Of a stretch of DNA of 64,000 nt, positions 26,306-34,950 are shown in pieces. Source of the stretch: an uncultured Planktomarina sp. (GTDB lineage: Bacteria > Pseudomonadota > Alphaproteobacteria > Rhodobacterales > Rhodobacteraceae). The stretch lies in NCBI GenBank assembly GCA_905181815.1, contig CAJIZA010000004.1:62001-126000 (forward strand), written 5' to 3'. The translations under genes were made by a program, and so were the position numbers. Position 1 is the stretch's first letter, and each line of letters opens with the position of its first letter. A model generated the notes under the pieces. The model was given only the letters and a program-made list of their open reading frames with translations. It was not told where the DNA came from and did not search any database.

Positions 26306-27958
26306 TTACATATTGGGATAATTGGGCCCATCACCACCCTGCGGCGTCACCCATGTAATGTTTTGACTTGGATCTTTTATGTCACAGGTTTTGCAATGCA
26401 CGCAGTTTTGGAAATTGACCACAAAGCGGGCCTCCTTCCCCTCTTCCTGCACCACCTCATAAACCCCAGCCGGGCAATAGCGCTGCGCCGGTTCGGCATA
26501 GTCCGGCAAGTTAACCAAGATCGGCACATCGGGATTGGTCAGTTGCAAATGTGGCGGCTGGCTTTCCTCGTGGTTTGTCATGGCAAAGCTCACGTTGGTC
26601 AGACGATCAAAGGACAGTTTCCCATCTGGCTTTGGATAGTCGATTGGTGCATAATCTGCAGCTTTTCCAGTAGATTGCGCATCAGTTTTGCCGTGTTTAA
26701 CCGTGCCAAACAGGCTGAATTTGAAGATAGATTGGAACCACATATCAAAGCCACCCAGGGCCAATCCGCCCAACGGTCCAAAGCGCGCCGCAAGAGGGGC
26801 CACATTGCGCACAACCTTAAGGTCTTTGCCCACAGGGCCCGAGCGCAAAGCGGCATCATAGCTCTCAAGCACATCACCGGAGCGTCCGGAGCTGATGGCC
26901 GCGAAAGCCGCCTCTGCTGCTGCCATGCCGGAATACATCGCATTGTGATTGCCCTTAATACGCGGCAAGTTCACCAGCCCAACCGAACAGCCCAACATGG
27001 CCCCACCCGGGAAGGCCGCTTGCGGCATAGATTGAAATCCCCCTTTGGTGACGGCACGCGCGCCATAGGCCACCCGTTTGCCGCCCTTCAAAACTTTGGC
27101 AATCCGCGGATGGTGCTTAAAGCGCTGGAACTCCATATAGGGGAAGAGATGCGGGTTTTTATAATTCAAATCAATTATAAAGCCGACATAGACTTGATTG
27201 TTTTCCAAGTGATACATAAAGGAGCCGCCAGATTGCTTGAACCCCATCGGCCAGCCCATGGAATGGGTCACTTCCCCCTGGTTGTGATTTTCCGGCTTCA
27301 CTTCCCAGATCTCTTTCATACCAAGGCCAAACTTGGGCACATCGCAATCCGCGTCCAAATTATATTTGGCAATGACCTGCTTTGATAGCGAACCACGCAC
27401 GCCTTCAGAAAGGAACACATATTTGCCATTGAGCTCCATACCGGGCTCATAAGCCTCGGATGGGCTGCCATCGGCAGTCTTACCAAATTCGCCGGCCACC
27501 ACACCTTTGACCGCGCCATGGTCATGAAACAAAAGTTCAGAACAGGCCATGCCGGGAAAAATCTCAACACCCAGTTCTTCCGCCTGTTCGGCCAACCAAC
27601 GGCAAACATTGCCCATCGAAACGATGTAATTGCCGTGATTGTTCATCAAAGGCGGCATGATCGCATTGGGCAGACGTATTTGCCCCGCCTCACCAAAGAC
27701 ATAGAAATTGTCTTCCTTCACTTCGGTGTTCAATGGCGCGCCCTTGGCTTTCCATTCTGGGATCAATATGTTGAGGGCCGAGGGATCCAGAACAGCGCCA
27801 GACAGAATATGCGCGCCCACTTCTGAGCCTTTTTCCAGCACCACGACCTCAAGGTCGGCATTCAGCTGTTTCAAGCGGATCGCAGCAGACAATCCCGAAG
27901 GACCTGCGCCTACAATCACCACGTCATAGTCCATGGTCTCTCGTTGAATTTCTGACAT
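26306..27958 (-). CDS. Electron transfer flavoprotein-ubiquinone oxidoreductase
   Basis: This 550-residue monotopic membrane enzyme passes electrons from ETF (fed by acyl-CoA dehydrogenases) to ubiquinone. It has the FAD dinucleotide-binding VIVGAGPSGLSAAIRL near residue 14 and a C-terminal [4Fe-4S] cluster region (CPAGVYE, then NCVHCKTCDIKDP). It ends GGDGPNYPNM as in the family. The gene is isolated between a 311-bp upstream gap and a terminator. The acyl-CoA dehydrogenase DmdC in this window is a likely electron source by way of ETF. Confidence 0.96.
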   Translation of the reverse strand: MSEIQRETMDYDVVIVGAGPSGLSAAIRLKQLNADLEVVVLEKGSEVGAHILSGAVLDPSALNILIPEWKAKGAPLNTEVKEDNFYVFGEAGQIRLPNAIMPPLMNNHGNYIVSMGNVCRWLAEQAEELGVEIFPGMACSELLFHDHGAVKGVVAGEFGKTADGSPSEAYEPGMELNGKYVFLSEGVRGSLSKQVIAKYNLDADCDVPKFGLGMKEIWEVKPENHNQGEVTHSMGWPMGFKQSGGSFMYHLENNQVYVGFIIDLNYKNPHLFPYMEFQRFKHHPRIAKVLKGGKRVAYGARAVTKGGFQSMPQAAFPGGAMLGCSVGLVNLPRIKGNHNAMYSGMAAAEAAFAAISSGRSGDVLESYDAALRSGPVGKDLKVVRNVAPLAARFGPLGGLALGGFDMWFQSIFKFSLFGTVKHGKTDAQSTGKAADYAPIDYPKPDGKLSFDRLTNVSFAMTNHEESQPPHLQLTNPDVPILVNLPDYAEPAQRYCPAGVYEVVQEEGKEARFVVNFQNCVHCKTCDIKDPSQNITWVTPQGGDGPNYPNM

Positions 27959-28135
27959 GTCACTTTCCTTGTTGCCGGCCCCATTTGTGAAAAAATGGAT
28001 AAAATTTTCAGACTTGCTGACAGGTTTATGCCACGTTTTAAACGCAGGTCAATCGTGGCGCAGCTTTCCAGAGCCAAAGGCGACGATATTTCGCATTTAG
28101 CACAGGCACCGGACTGCGCGAATGCCTCTATTCCT

Positions 28136-28159
28136 GATCGCACTGATTAAAATGCGATC
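28136..28159. promoter_or_regulatory. Intergenic region before greA with an inverted repeat
   Basis: The 311-bp gap between the divergent ETF-QO and greA genes (27959-28269) has no credible gene. It contains GATCGCA and TGCGATC as perfect 7-bp arms with a 10-nt loop. The loop and flank are A/T-rich. It may be an operator or a transcript hairpin; nothing decides between them. Confidence 0.3.
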
Positions 28160-28269
28160 AATCGGTGCGGCGCGCCCCAAAAAAAATATGACAATCCTAA
28201 TCTAACCCCTTGCCAAACCCCGTCGCCTTCGGTCAGGTAGATCAAGCTTCAATCATGAGTGTTGTTTCA

Positions 28270-28740
28270 ATGGAAAAAATCCCGTTAACCAGATCAGGTG
28301 CCGTTCAGCTGGAGGCTGAAATGAAGACCTTGAAATCTGTGGAGCGCCCAACCATCATCAAGGCGATTGCGGAGGCGCGGGAATTGGGCGATTTGAAAGA
28401 GAATGCCGAATATCACTCTGCGCGCGAGAAGCAGGGTTTCATTGAAGGACGAATCAAAGAGCTTGAAGCTATCTTAGGCCGAGCCGATATCATTGACCCC
28501 GCCAAACTGTCCGGGTCGGTCAAATTTGGTGCGACCGTGACTTTGGTCGACGAAGACACCGATGAAGAAAAGATTTATCAAGTCGTGGGCGAGCCTGAGG
28601 CGGATATTGAAAGCGGCAAGCTCAACATGCGCTCGCCATTGGCTCGGGCTTTAATTGGCAAGGACGAAGGCGACAGCATTGAAGTGCGCACCCCTGGCGG
28701 CGCGCGCTCCTATGAAATCTTAAAAGTCGAATTCATCTGA
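28270..28740 (+). CDS. greA: Transcription elongation factor GreA
   Basis: This 156-residue protein rescues backtracked RNA polymerase by stimulating transcript cleavage. The N-terminal coiled coil with [18 protein letters not shown] carries the catalytic acidic pair at its tip, and the C-terminal FKBP-like domain ends [10 protein letters not shown]. The family start is MEKIPLTR at 28270. An in-frame ATG at 28255 is also possible, and neither has a clear Shine-Dalgarno sequence. Confidence 0.95.
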   Translation: MEKIPLTRSGAVQLEAEMKTLKSVERPTIIKAIAEARELGDLKENAEYHSAREKQGFIEGRIKELEAILGRADIIDPAKLSGSVKFGATVTLVDEDTDEEKIYQVVGEPEADIESGKLNMRSPLARALIGKDEGDSIEVRTPGGARSYEILKVEFI

Positions 28741-28776
28741 CACTGTGGGCGCAGCACGCGGGAACGCCAGCAACTA

Positions 28777-30033
28777 TTACGGCAGGCCAAAGCTGGCGTA
28801 GGGCAGAAAGCAAACCGTTTGACCCGGCAAAATTTCGGCCGCTGCGTCTGGCAATTCCACCAAGCCTTCTGCCCAAGACAGGCCCGAGACCCGACCAGAC
28901 CCTTCAGAGGCGAAGACCTCAACCGCGCCATCACGCAGGCGCGCCCGCAAATATTCGCGCCGTCCAGCTTTTTTCGATTTAGAAAATGCAGCCGGTAAAT
29001 GCAGCGCTTTAGGCATTTGGAACCCGGCACCCGCCAATTGCAACAACGCAGGGCGGGCGAAAATTAGTGTGCAGACAAAGGCCGCCACCGGATTTCCCGG
29101 CAGGCCAAAAACTGGCACGCCGCCCCAAACACCCAAAGCCAAAGGCCGCCCCGGCTTCACGGCAATCCGCCATAGCGCCATGCCGCCGCCCGCGCGCAAC
29201 ACCGCAGACATATGATCCTCATCCCCAGCACTGGCGCCCCCAGAGGTCAAGATGACATCCGCACGCTCTGCAGCCTGGTCCAGCGCGGCGCGCACAGCGG
29301 CAGCCTCATCGGGCACAATGCCAATATCCACCACCTCCATGCCCCAGCGTCGCAGCAGGGCGCACAACATGGGTCGATTTGCATCAAAAATTTGATCTAC
29401 ACGCGCCGCCTGCCCTGGCGCGCGTAGTTCTGCGCCCGTGGAGATCACCGCCACTTTAAGAAGCTTGAACACGGCAATTTCGCCGAGACCCGCAGCCGCC
29501 ATCACTCCAAGATCTTCTGGCCTGAGCTGATGACCTGCCTGAAAAATCTCTGCGCCTTCCTGCATGTCTTCGCCAGCCGCGCGCGCATTGGCCCCTGCTC
29601 GGAGCGGGCCGATAACGTGGAGCTGGCCCACTTCCATCCGAACATCTTCTTGCAACACCACCGTATCGGCACCATCGGGCAAAGCCGCGCCTGTGAGTAT
29701 GCGCAGTGCTTGGCCGGGCACGAGCCGCCCTGTAAAGGCCACTCCAGCAGCAGAGCGCCCCTCCCGCAATTCCATACTATGCGAACCCGCCTCAAGACCA
29801 CCAGAAAAAGCATAGCCATCCACCGCTGAATTGGGACAAGGCGGATGCGATCTCGCGGCGACGACAGCATGTGCCAAAATCCGCCCATCGCTGGCCTCAA
29901 CGGCACATGTCTCCACCGGAACGCAGCACTGCAAGCGCTGCTCAAGGAGGTCGAGCGCCTCACTCACGGGTGTCCAGTGCACGCCAGCCGGCAGTGCAAA
30001 ACAATCGTTGCGCAGTTTCGATGGCGTGCTCAC
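28777..30033 (-). CDS. moeA: Molybdopterin molybdotransferase
   Basis: This 418-residue enzyme inserts molybdate into adenylated molybdopterin. The family core (PNSAVDGYAF, LTSGGASAGDEDH, FGLPGNPVAAFV) is present. It starts with GTG at 30033, overlapping the mobB stop as GTGA, which supports translational coupling. It is the last gene of the fdhD-mobA-mobB-moeA operon. Confidence 0.94.
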   Translation of the reverse strand: MSTPSKLRNDCFALPAGVHWTPVSEALDLLEQRLQCCVPVETCAVEASDGRILAHAVVAARSHPPCPNSAVDGYAFSGGLEAGSHSMELREGRSAAGVAFTGRLVPGQALRILTGAALPDGADTVVLQEDVRMEVGQLHVIGPLRAGANARAAGEDMQEGAEIFQAGHQLRPEDLGVMAAAGLGEIAVFKLLKVAVISTGAELRAPGQAARVDQIFDANRPMLCALLRRWGMEVVDIGIVPDEAAAVRAALDQAAERADVILTSGGASAGDEDHMSAVLRAGGGMALWRIAVKPGRPLALGVWGGVPVFGLPGNPVAAFVCTLIFARPALLQLAGAGFQMPKALHLPAAFSKSKKAGRREYLRARLRDGAVEVFASEGSGRVSGLSWAEGLVELPDAAAEILPGQTVCFLPYASFGLP

Positions 30034-30527
30034 CGGACCATCTCCAAATGCGCCAGAATAAAATCTGCCACTGCCGCAGTATCATTGAGATCAAACACCG
30101 GGCGGTCAAGCTCGAGGGCGGTGTCACTGGCGACAGCCAAAATCGTAGGATCATTCGGCGCAATCAGCGGGTGGCCCGTTTCTGCCCGCCATGCCTCTAC
30201 TTTTGGATGTTTATCGCGTTTCCAGCCTTCGATCAGCACCAGATCGACCGGATCCAATTTGGCCAAAAGCGAGGTTAAGCTCGGCTCCGGCGCACCGCGA
30301 TGCTCGTTCATGAGGGCCCAGCGCTCCGTTGAAGCAAGCAGAACCTGCGACGCACCAGCCGTGCGATGCCTGTGGCTGTCCTTTCCCGAGTGATCTACAT
30401 CAAAGCTGTGATGGGCATGTTTGAGAGTTGAGACCCGTAATCCACGGCGACAAAACTCCGCCACCAATCGTTCCATCAACCCGGTTTTACCAGCATTTTT
30501 CCAGCCGGTTACACCAAATATATTCAT
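30030..30527 (-). CDS. mobB: Molybdopterin-guanine dinucleotide biosynthesis adaptor MobB
   Basis: This 165-residue GTP-binding protein has a P-loop at the N-terminus (GVTGWKNAGKTGLMERL), LKHAHHSFDVDHSGKDSHRHR and LVLIEGWK. It assists MobA in attaching GMP to molybdenum cofactor. The ATG at 30527 overlaps the mobA stop (ATGA), and its own stop overlaps the moeA start. Confidence 0.94.
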   Translation of the reverse strand: MNIFGVTGWKNAGKTGLMERLVAEFCRRGLRVSTLKHAHHSFDVDHSGKDSHRHRTAGASQVLLASTERWALMNEHRGAPEPSLTSLLAKLDPVDLVLIEGWKRDKHPKVEAWRAETGHPLIAPNDPTILAVASDTALELDRPVFDLNDTAAVADFILAHLEMVR

Positions 30528-31129
30528 GCCATCGCCTCAGCCTGAGCCAGGTCTTCTGGCCGATTTATATTGAAGAAGGGATCAAAGGGATCCACAGGGA
30601 ATAGCGCTTCTGCACAGCCATGTTGATCGGTCCACAGAACCACTTTGCGCAACCCGTCCGTCAAAGCGCGCCGCAAATCCTCACGCAGCGCCACGGGCCA
30701 AAGCCCGAAGGTGGGGTGACGATACAGCTTATCCGGCCCAGGTGTTGCGGCCAAAGCAATCGGCAACCCAACCGCATCCCGTGCAGCCGCCAAGCGCGCC
30801 TGAAGATCGGCAGGAAAAAACGGAGTGTCCGCGGCCACTGTGAGGATATGCTCGGCACCCTCGGCTGCCGCCCAATCCATTCCAGCCAAGACCCCAGCCA
30901 AAGGGCCCGGAAATTCCGCCATAGAATCGGCGATCACCGGCAGATCAAAAGCGGCAAAGCGCGCCGGATCACCATTGGCGTTCAGCGCCATGTGGGTCAC
31001 TTGAGGATGCAATCGCTCCAAAACATGGTCAATCACCCGTCGCCCGGCCAAAGGGCGCAAAGACTTATCTCCCCCGCCCATGCGGCTGGCCCGCCCTCCA
31101 GCCAAAATCACCCCAAAAGGCGCGCTCAT
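30524..31129 (-). CDS. mobA: Molybdenum cofactor guanylyltransferase MobA
   Basis: This 201-residue nucleotidyltransferase joins GMP to Mo-molybdopterin, giving the bis-MGD cofactor of DMSO-reductase-family enzymes such as formate dehydrogenase. LAGGRASRMGGGDK at the N-terminus is the GTP-binding signature, and NINRPEDL lies near the C-terminus. It overlaps fdhD and mobB by 4 bp each (ATGA). Confidence 0.95.
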   Translation of the reverse strand: MSAPFGVILAGGRASRMGGGDKSLRPLAGRRVIDHVLERLHPQVTHMALNANGDPARFAAFDLPVIADSMAEFPGPLAGVLAGMDWAAAEGAEHILTVAADTPFFPADLQARLAAARDAVGLPIALAATPGPDKLYRHPTFGLWPVALREDLRRALTDGLRKVVLWTDQHGCAEALFPVDPFDPFFNINRPEDLAQAEAMA

Positions 31130-31995
31130 TGCGATGACTTCCGGCGGTGCTTGCGGTCCTCTTCCTCCATCGAGGGGTCTGCGTCAAAAACGAGCCGTTC
31201 CTGGCCCGATAAGCATTGAAACCTTTGCCCGCGCATCCGCCCGATTAAAGTCAAGCCCACCTGCGCCGCCAATTCGACGCCCCAGGCGGTAAAACCCGAG
31301 CGGCTCGCCAAAACAGGTATGCCCATCAAAGCACATTTGATCACCATCTCGGAGGTCAAGCGCCCCGTGGTATAGAGAATTTTGTCGGCGCCTGAGGTTT
31401 GCGTCGCCCGCATCCATCCAGCCACCTTATCCACCGCATTGTGTCGTCCCACGTCTTCCATATAGACCAAAGGTACATCGCGCAGGCAAAGCACGGTGCC
31501 ATGGATCGCGCCCGCGCTGAGATAAAGACTTGGCATTTGGTTGATCTCGCGCGACAGGCTATAGAGCCAGGAGGTCTTGAGCTGCGCCGGTGGCAGACGA
31601 AGCCCCTCTATCCCCTCCATTATATCGCCAAAAACAGTCCCCACAGCACAGCCAGACGTGCGGGTCTTTTTCTTGAGTTTGGCCTCATAATTGGTTGGCC
31701 TATTGGTGCGCACCACCACTGTTTCCAACTCAGCGTCAAAATCAATCGACTCAACGATCTCCTCTTTGGCCAGCATGCCTTGATTGCTTAAAAAACCCTG
31801 CGCCAGATACTCGGGATAATCGCCAATCGTCATGGCGGTAACGATTTCTTGACCATTGAGCCATATGGTGAGCGGGCGCTCCTCCACCACATTCAACGAA
31901 ATTTCCGCACCCAGGTGATCCAGACCTGCGACCTGCCGCGTCAACCCTTTTTCCTGAGGGTTTGGGGCAATCAAACAAGGCTTGGCTTGGATCAT
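31126..31995 (-). CDS. fdhD: Formate dehydrogenase accessory sulfurtransferase FdhD
   Basis: This 289-residue protein carries sulfur from a cysteine desulfurase to the bis-MGD cofactor of formate dehydrogenase. Recognisable blocks are IGDYPEYLAQGFL, GRHNAVDKV, YTTGRLTSEMV and GIPVLASRSG. The reactive loop reads TSGCAVG, with one cysteine where E. coli has a CxxC pair. AGGAGA precedes the ATG. No formate dehydrogenase structural gene is in the window. It leads the mobA-mobB-moeA operon, and a small palindrome sits just before its ribosome-binding site. Confidence 0.93.
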   Translation of the reverse strand: MIQAKPCLIAPNPQEKGLTRQVAGLDHLGAEISLNVVEERPLTIWLNGQEIVTAMTIGDYPEYLAQGFLSNQGMLAKEEIVESIDFDAELETVVVRTNRPTNYEAKLKKKTRTSGCAVGTVFGDIMEGIEGLRLPPAQLKTSWLYSLSREINQMPSLYLSAGAIHGTVLCLRDVPLVYMEDVGRHNAVDKVAGWMRATQTSGADKILYTTGRLTSEMVIKCALMGIPVLASRSGFTAWGVELAAQVGLTLIGRMRGQRFQCLSGQERLVFDADPSMEEEDRKHRRKSSQ

Positions 31996-32005
31996 GGAAA
32001 TCTCC

Positions 32006-32018
32006 TATACAGCGTATA
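32006..32018. promoter_or_regulatory. Palindrome between fdhD and azlC
   Basis: TATAC-AGC-GTATA is a perfect inverted repeat in the 54-bp gap between the divergent fdhD and azlC genes, just upstream of the fdhD ribosome-binding site. It could be an operator that blocks fdhD translation or transcription start. The symmetric AT-rich type is common for many regulators, so no name is given. Confidence 0.3.
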
Positions 32019-32049
32019 TAATGACACTCCGGGCAGATAGGTCAAGCGC

Positions 32050-32750
32050 ATGCAATCCTCCAGACATGACTTTTGGGCGGGGCTTTGGGGAGCTTTACCA
32101 TTTTGCATCGTCGTCGCCCCTTATGGGATTGTTTTGGTGTCTTAGCAGCCGAATTCGGACTTGATATTTTCACCGCAGTGGCCTTTTCCATGGCTGTAAT
32201 CGCCGGCGCAGCGCAATTCGCAGCTCTATCCCTCATGCAAGATCAAGCGCCAGTTTTGATCGTGATCATTGTCGGCCTAGCCGTCAATCTGCGCATGGCG
32301 CTCTATTCGGCCACGCTGGCCACCCATTTGCGCGCCGCCCCATTCTGGACCCGCGCCTTCGTCGCCTATGCAATTTTAGATCACAGTTTCGCCCTCGCTG
32401 ATCAGAAGTTCCAAAATGAGCCTGACATGAGCCTGTCGCGCAAATTGGCCTTTTATTTCAGCGCCACCAGCTTGGTGGCGGTGATCTGGGTTGTGGGCAC
32501 CGGTTTTGGCGCCTGGCTGGGCGCGCGAATTCCCGATTGGCTAGCCTTAGATTTTGCCATGCCCATTGCCTTTATAGCCTTAGTGGCTCCGGCGCTGCGC
32601 AGCTTGCCGCATATGGTTACCGGTTTCACTGCAGCGACACTCTCGCTGCTCCTAGCGCCCGCACCCTATGGGCTGGGCTTGATCATAGCAGCATTGGTCG
32701 CCCTCGTCTTGGGCGCTGAGGTGGAGCGACGCTTGGAGATGACATCATGA
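32050..32750 (+). pseudogene. azlC: Branched-chain amino acid exporter large subunit AzlC, frameshifted as sequenced
   Basis: From ATG 32050 the frame encodes the AzlC N-terminus (DFWAGLWGALPFCIVVAPYG) and hits TAG at 32143. The rest of AzlC (VLAAEFGLDIFTAVAFSMAV, then VNLRMALYSATL) is in the -1 frame, open to 32750. Adding one T to the TTTT run at 32132-32135 restores IVFGVLAAEF exactly. AzlC is an inner-membrane protein with several helices that exports branched-chain amino acids together with AzlD. The downstream azlD is intact and overlaps by 4 bp, so this could be a sequencing error or a recent mutation. Confidence 0.8.
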
Positions 32751-33076
32751 GCATTTCAACTGCAACACTTTGGTTTGTGATTACCGGGCTTGCCTTTGGC
32801 TCTTGGCTCCTGCGCTTTTCGTTTTTAGGTATCATCGGCAACAGAGAGCTGCCAGAATGTATCAAGCGCTGTCTTCGCTATACACTTGTGGCCGTAATGC
32901 CGGGGATTATCGCACCCCTGGTTTTCATGCCCCGCGCCACAGATGGGGCATTTGATCTGCCGCGATTTTTAGCTGCGCTCGTGACGCTTTTCGTGGGCGT
33001 TTGGAAAGGCAATCTCTTGCTTGCGATCGCCGCAGGCGGCGTTACGCTTTATTCAATGTTAAACTTCAACTTTTGA
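32747..33076 (+). CDS. azlD: AzlD family small membrane subunit
   Basis: This 109-residue protein with three to four hydrophobic segments matches AzlD, the small partner of AzlC. Its signature RFSFLGIIGNRELPECIKRCLRY lies near residues 24-46, with RYTLVAVMPGI adjoining. The ATG overlaps the azlC stop (ATGA), so the pair depends on azlC translation. The frameshift in azlC would be expected to reduce coupled expression. Confidence 0.88.
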   Translation: MSISTATLWFVITGLAFGSWLLRFSFLGIIGNRELPECIKRCLRYTLVAVMPGIIAPLVFMPRATDGAFDLPRFLAALVTLFVGVWKGNLLLAIAAGGVTLYSMLNFNF

Positions 33077-33117
33077 CCTATCCAGCCGTAAAAATTTGTG
33101 CGTTCATCCGTGTTATC

Positions 33118-33650
33118 TTATTGCGAGAATCGCGCCGTTCTCACACCGGGTTGCGCCGCAAAACTCTCCATGAGTTTTTTTGAGGGAAACGTCGGACGTA
33201 TGTCCTTAAAACCCGGCGTGAAGCGCAAGAGTGCGCCAACACTCTGCGTGCCAAATGATTGCATCACAGTCCCGTGGAGCATTACGCGTATCAGAAGATC
33301 GCTGGCCACCGCATCGGTGATATCTAACGTTTCTGCCACTGTGTCATCGGTGTTGCGGGTGTGGTAGCCAGATATAACTTTCCACAACTGCCAGATTGGC
33401 ACCGTAGATCACATCGCCACTCACAGCCAAACTCGCATGGGACAAGCTTCCTGCCAGATCAAAAGACCCTGCGCTCGCCATTCACGATCAAAGCAGAATG
33501 CCCACCACTGCCGGCCCTCTTGCTGAGCACAGTGATCAAAGTCACTGTTGCTCTGCCAGGATGCCGATAGCGAGGCAGATCAGCCTCGCGCGCGGGATCC
33601 CCCCCGGAGGTCGCACTGCATCCCACAAGGCACAAAAGCGTCAAGATCAA
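33118..33650 (-). pseudogene. Decayed Rhodobacteraceae lipoprotein-like gene
   Basis: The 5' part (from TTG 33650) encodes a lipoprotein signal (LTLLCLVGCSA) and HSALIVNGERRVF, ending at TGA 33459. Removing one T from the TTTT run at 33461-33464 gives VFDLAGSLSHASLAVSGDVIYGANL. A second shift near 33375-33395 leads into the C-terminal part (GYHTRNTDDTVAETLDI, then PGFKDIRPTFPSKKLM and AAQPGVRT). I recognise the layout from a conserved, uncharacterised family in Rhodobacteraceae. An in-frame TGA precedes the TTG, so even the start is doubtful. Two or more lesions make it non-functional as given. Confidence 0.65.
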
Positions 33651-33669
33651 TGCAGCGTATCACATCGAT

Positions 33670-33810
33670 TTAACCGTTTATGAGGTACAAGAGCACCAGG
33701 GCCACAAGGATCACAACTGTGCTTTTGGACACGAGGCTCATAAAACCAGCAAAAGTCTTTTCTTGGACGCCCGTATCCATTTTGCCGTGTTCGTGTTTTT
33801 GGTCAACCAT
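33670..33810 (-). CDS. aa3-type cytochrome c oxidase subunit IV
   Basis: This 46-residue protein has a hydrophilic N-terminal half (MVDQKHEHGKMDTG) and one membrane helix (STVVILVALVLLYLING), matching the bacterial COX IV family found with aa3 oxidase in Paracoccus and Rhodobacter. GGAG lies 8 nt before the ATG at 33810. No other oxidase gene is nearby. It is separate from the decayed lipoprotein gene by 19 bp. Confidence 0.85.
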   Translation of the reverse strand: MVDQKHEHGKMDTGVQEKTFAGFMSLVSKSTVVILVALVLLYLING

Positions 33811-33912
33811 AGCGACAACTCCATTTTGTATTTCGCACTCCCTAGCCTCCAACGTGGCATTTGTCACGCGCGCAGACCCGCCCAGCGGCAAAAAAGCGCG
33901 CGTCAGCCTGCG

Positions 33913-34941
33913 TTAATTCATGACCCAGCGATAGGCACCATCTTGGTGCAAGCTGCGGGTCACCTCGCCGGCATGCCAAAGATAATTGCAATGGGCGAAA
34001 GCCTCGACCAGACCAAGCCCATATTCTCCATCCCCGATTTGGCGTTTAAAGACGGCCATCATGACCTCTCCCGCGGTTTTTGGGGTTTTCAAATCGGCCC
34101 GTAGCCGTGTCAAAGCGCCATGGTGGTTTTCTTCCAATTGCCGCAGCCGCATAGGCATGCCGACAAAAGGCAATTTATGACCGGGAAGTGCCAGATGATC
34201 GGCGCGGGCAAAGTTTTGCAATCGCGCGCAGCTGTGCAGCCAGTCTGCCAAAGGATTCGCATCCGGCTCAGTGGGGTAGACCCCAATATTTGAGCTAATG
34301 GAAGGAATGACCTGATCGCCACAGAGCACCAAATTATCATCCTGGCTCCAGAACGTCGCATGATCGGGCGCATGCCCATGATCGACGCGAACATCCCAAC
34401 TGCGCCCGCCCATTTCAATCACATCACCCTCTTCAACGCGGGTAAAGCCAATGGGAATGGGATGCACCATATCAGAAAAATTGAATGGGCGTTCATCCTG
34501 CCGGGCCGCGAGTAAATCCAATCGCATTCCAGCGCGGCGGTAAAACTCAATTTGACCCGGTGTATAGCGCTCCTGAATATCCAATGTCAGCATACGCCCC
34601 ATAAGATAGGCAACCTGCGTTGAGACATATTCCGCACCAAATTCTTCAACAAACCAACCGTGAAAACCAATATGGTCAGGGTGGTGATGAGTTGCCACGA
34701 CCCGCTTGACCGGCTTGCCACGCAAAGGCCCCTCAAGCACTGCTTGCCACATTGCCTGCACCCGACGCGATTTCATCCCCGTGTCGATCAGGGTCCAACC
34801 GTCGCCATCATCCAGCACATAGATGTTTACATGATCCAGTTTCATAGGCAAAGGCAGCCGCAACCAATGCACCCCCTCAGCAATTTTGATCATCTCGCCA
34901 TTTTCAGGGGGCGTTTCCCAAGGGTATCTTATCGTTGTCAT
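33913..34941 (-). CDS. MBL-fold metallo-hydrolase
   Basis: This 342-residue protein of the metallo-beta-lactamase fold has the dinuclear metal motif THHHPDHIG, plus DTGMKS, DHGHAPDH and LPGHKLPFVG. The C-terminal 90 residues form a winged-helix-like extension common in this subgroup. The substrate is unknown. It follows dmdC by 9 bp on the same strand, so a thioester or thiol-related role beside DMSP metabolism is possible but unproven. Confidence 0.85.
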   Translation of the reverse strand: MTTIRYPWETPPENGEMIKIAEGVHWLRLPLPMKLDHVNIYVLDDGDGWTLIDTGMKSRRVQAMWQAVLEGPLRGKPVKRVVATHHHPDHIGFHGWFVEEFGAEYVSTQVAYLMGRMLTLDIQERYTPGQIEFYRRAGMRLDLLAARQDERPFNFSDMVHPIPIGFTRVEEGDVIEMGGRSWDVRVDHGHAPDHATFWSQDDNLVLCGDQVIPSISSNIGVYPTEPDANPLADWLHSCARLQNFARADHLALPGHKLPFVGMPMRLRQLEENHHGALTRLRADLKTPKTAGEVMMAVFKRQIGDGEYGLGLVEAFAHCNYLWHAGEVTRSLHQDGAYRWVMN

Positions 34942-34950
34942 AAGCTGGGG

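Noticed and set aside
26240-27385. Long plus-strand open frame opposite ETF-QO
   Set aside because: It is antisense to a strongly conserved protein and has no recognisable domain or ribosome-binding site; it results from codon bias.
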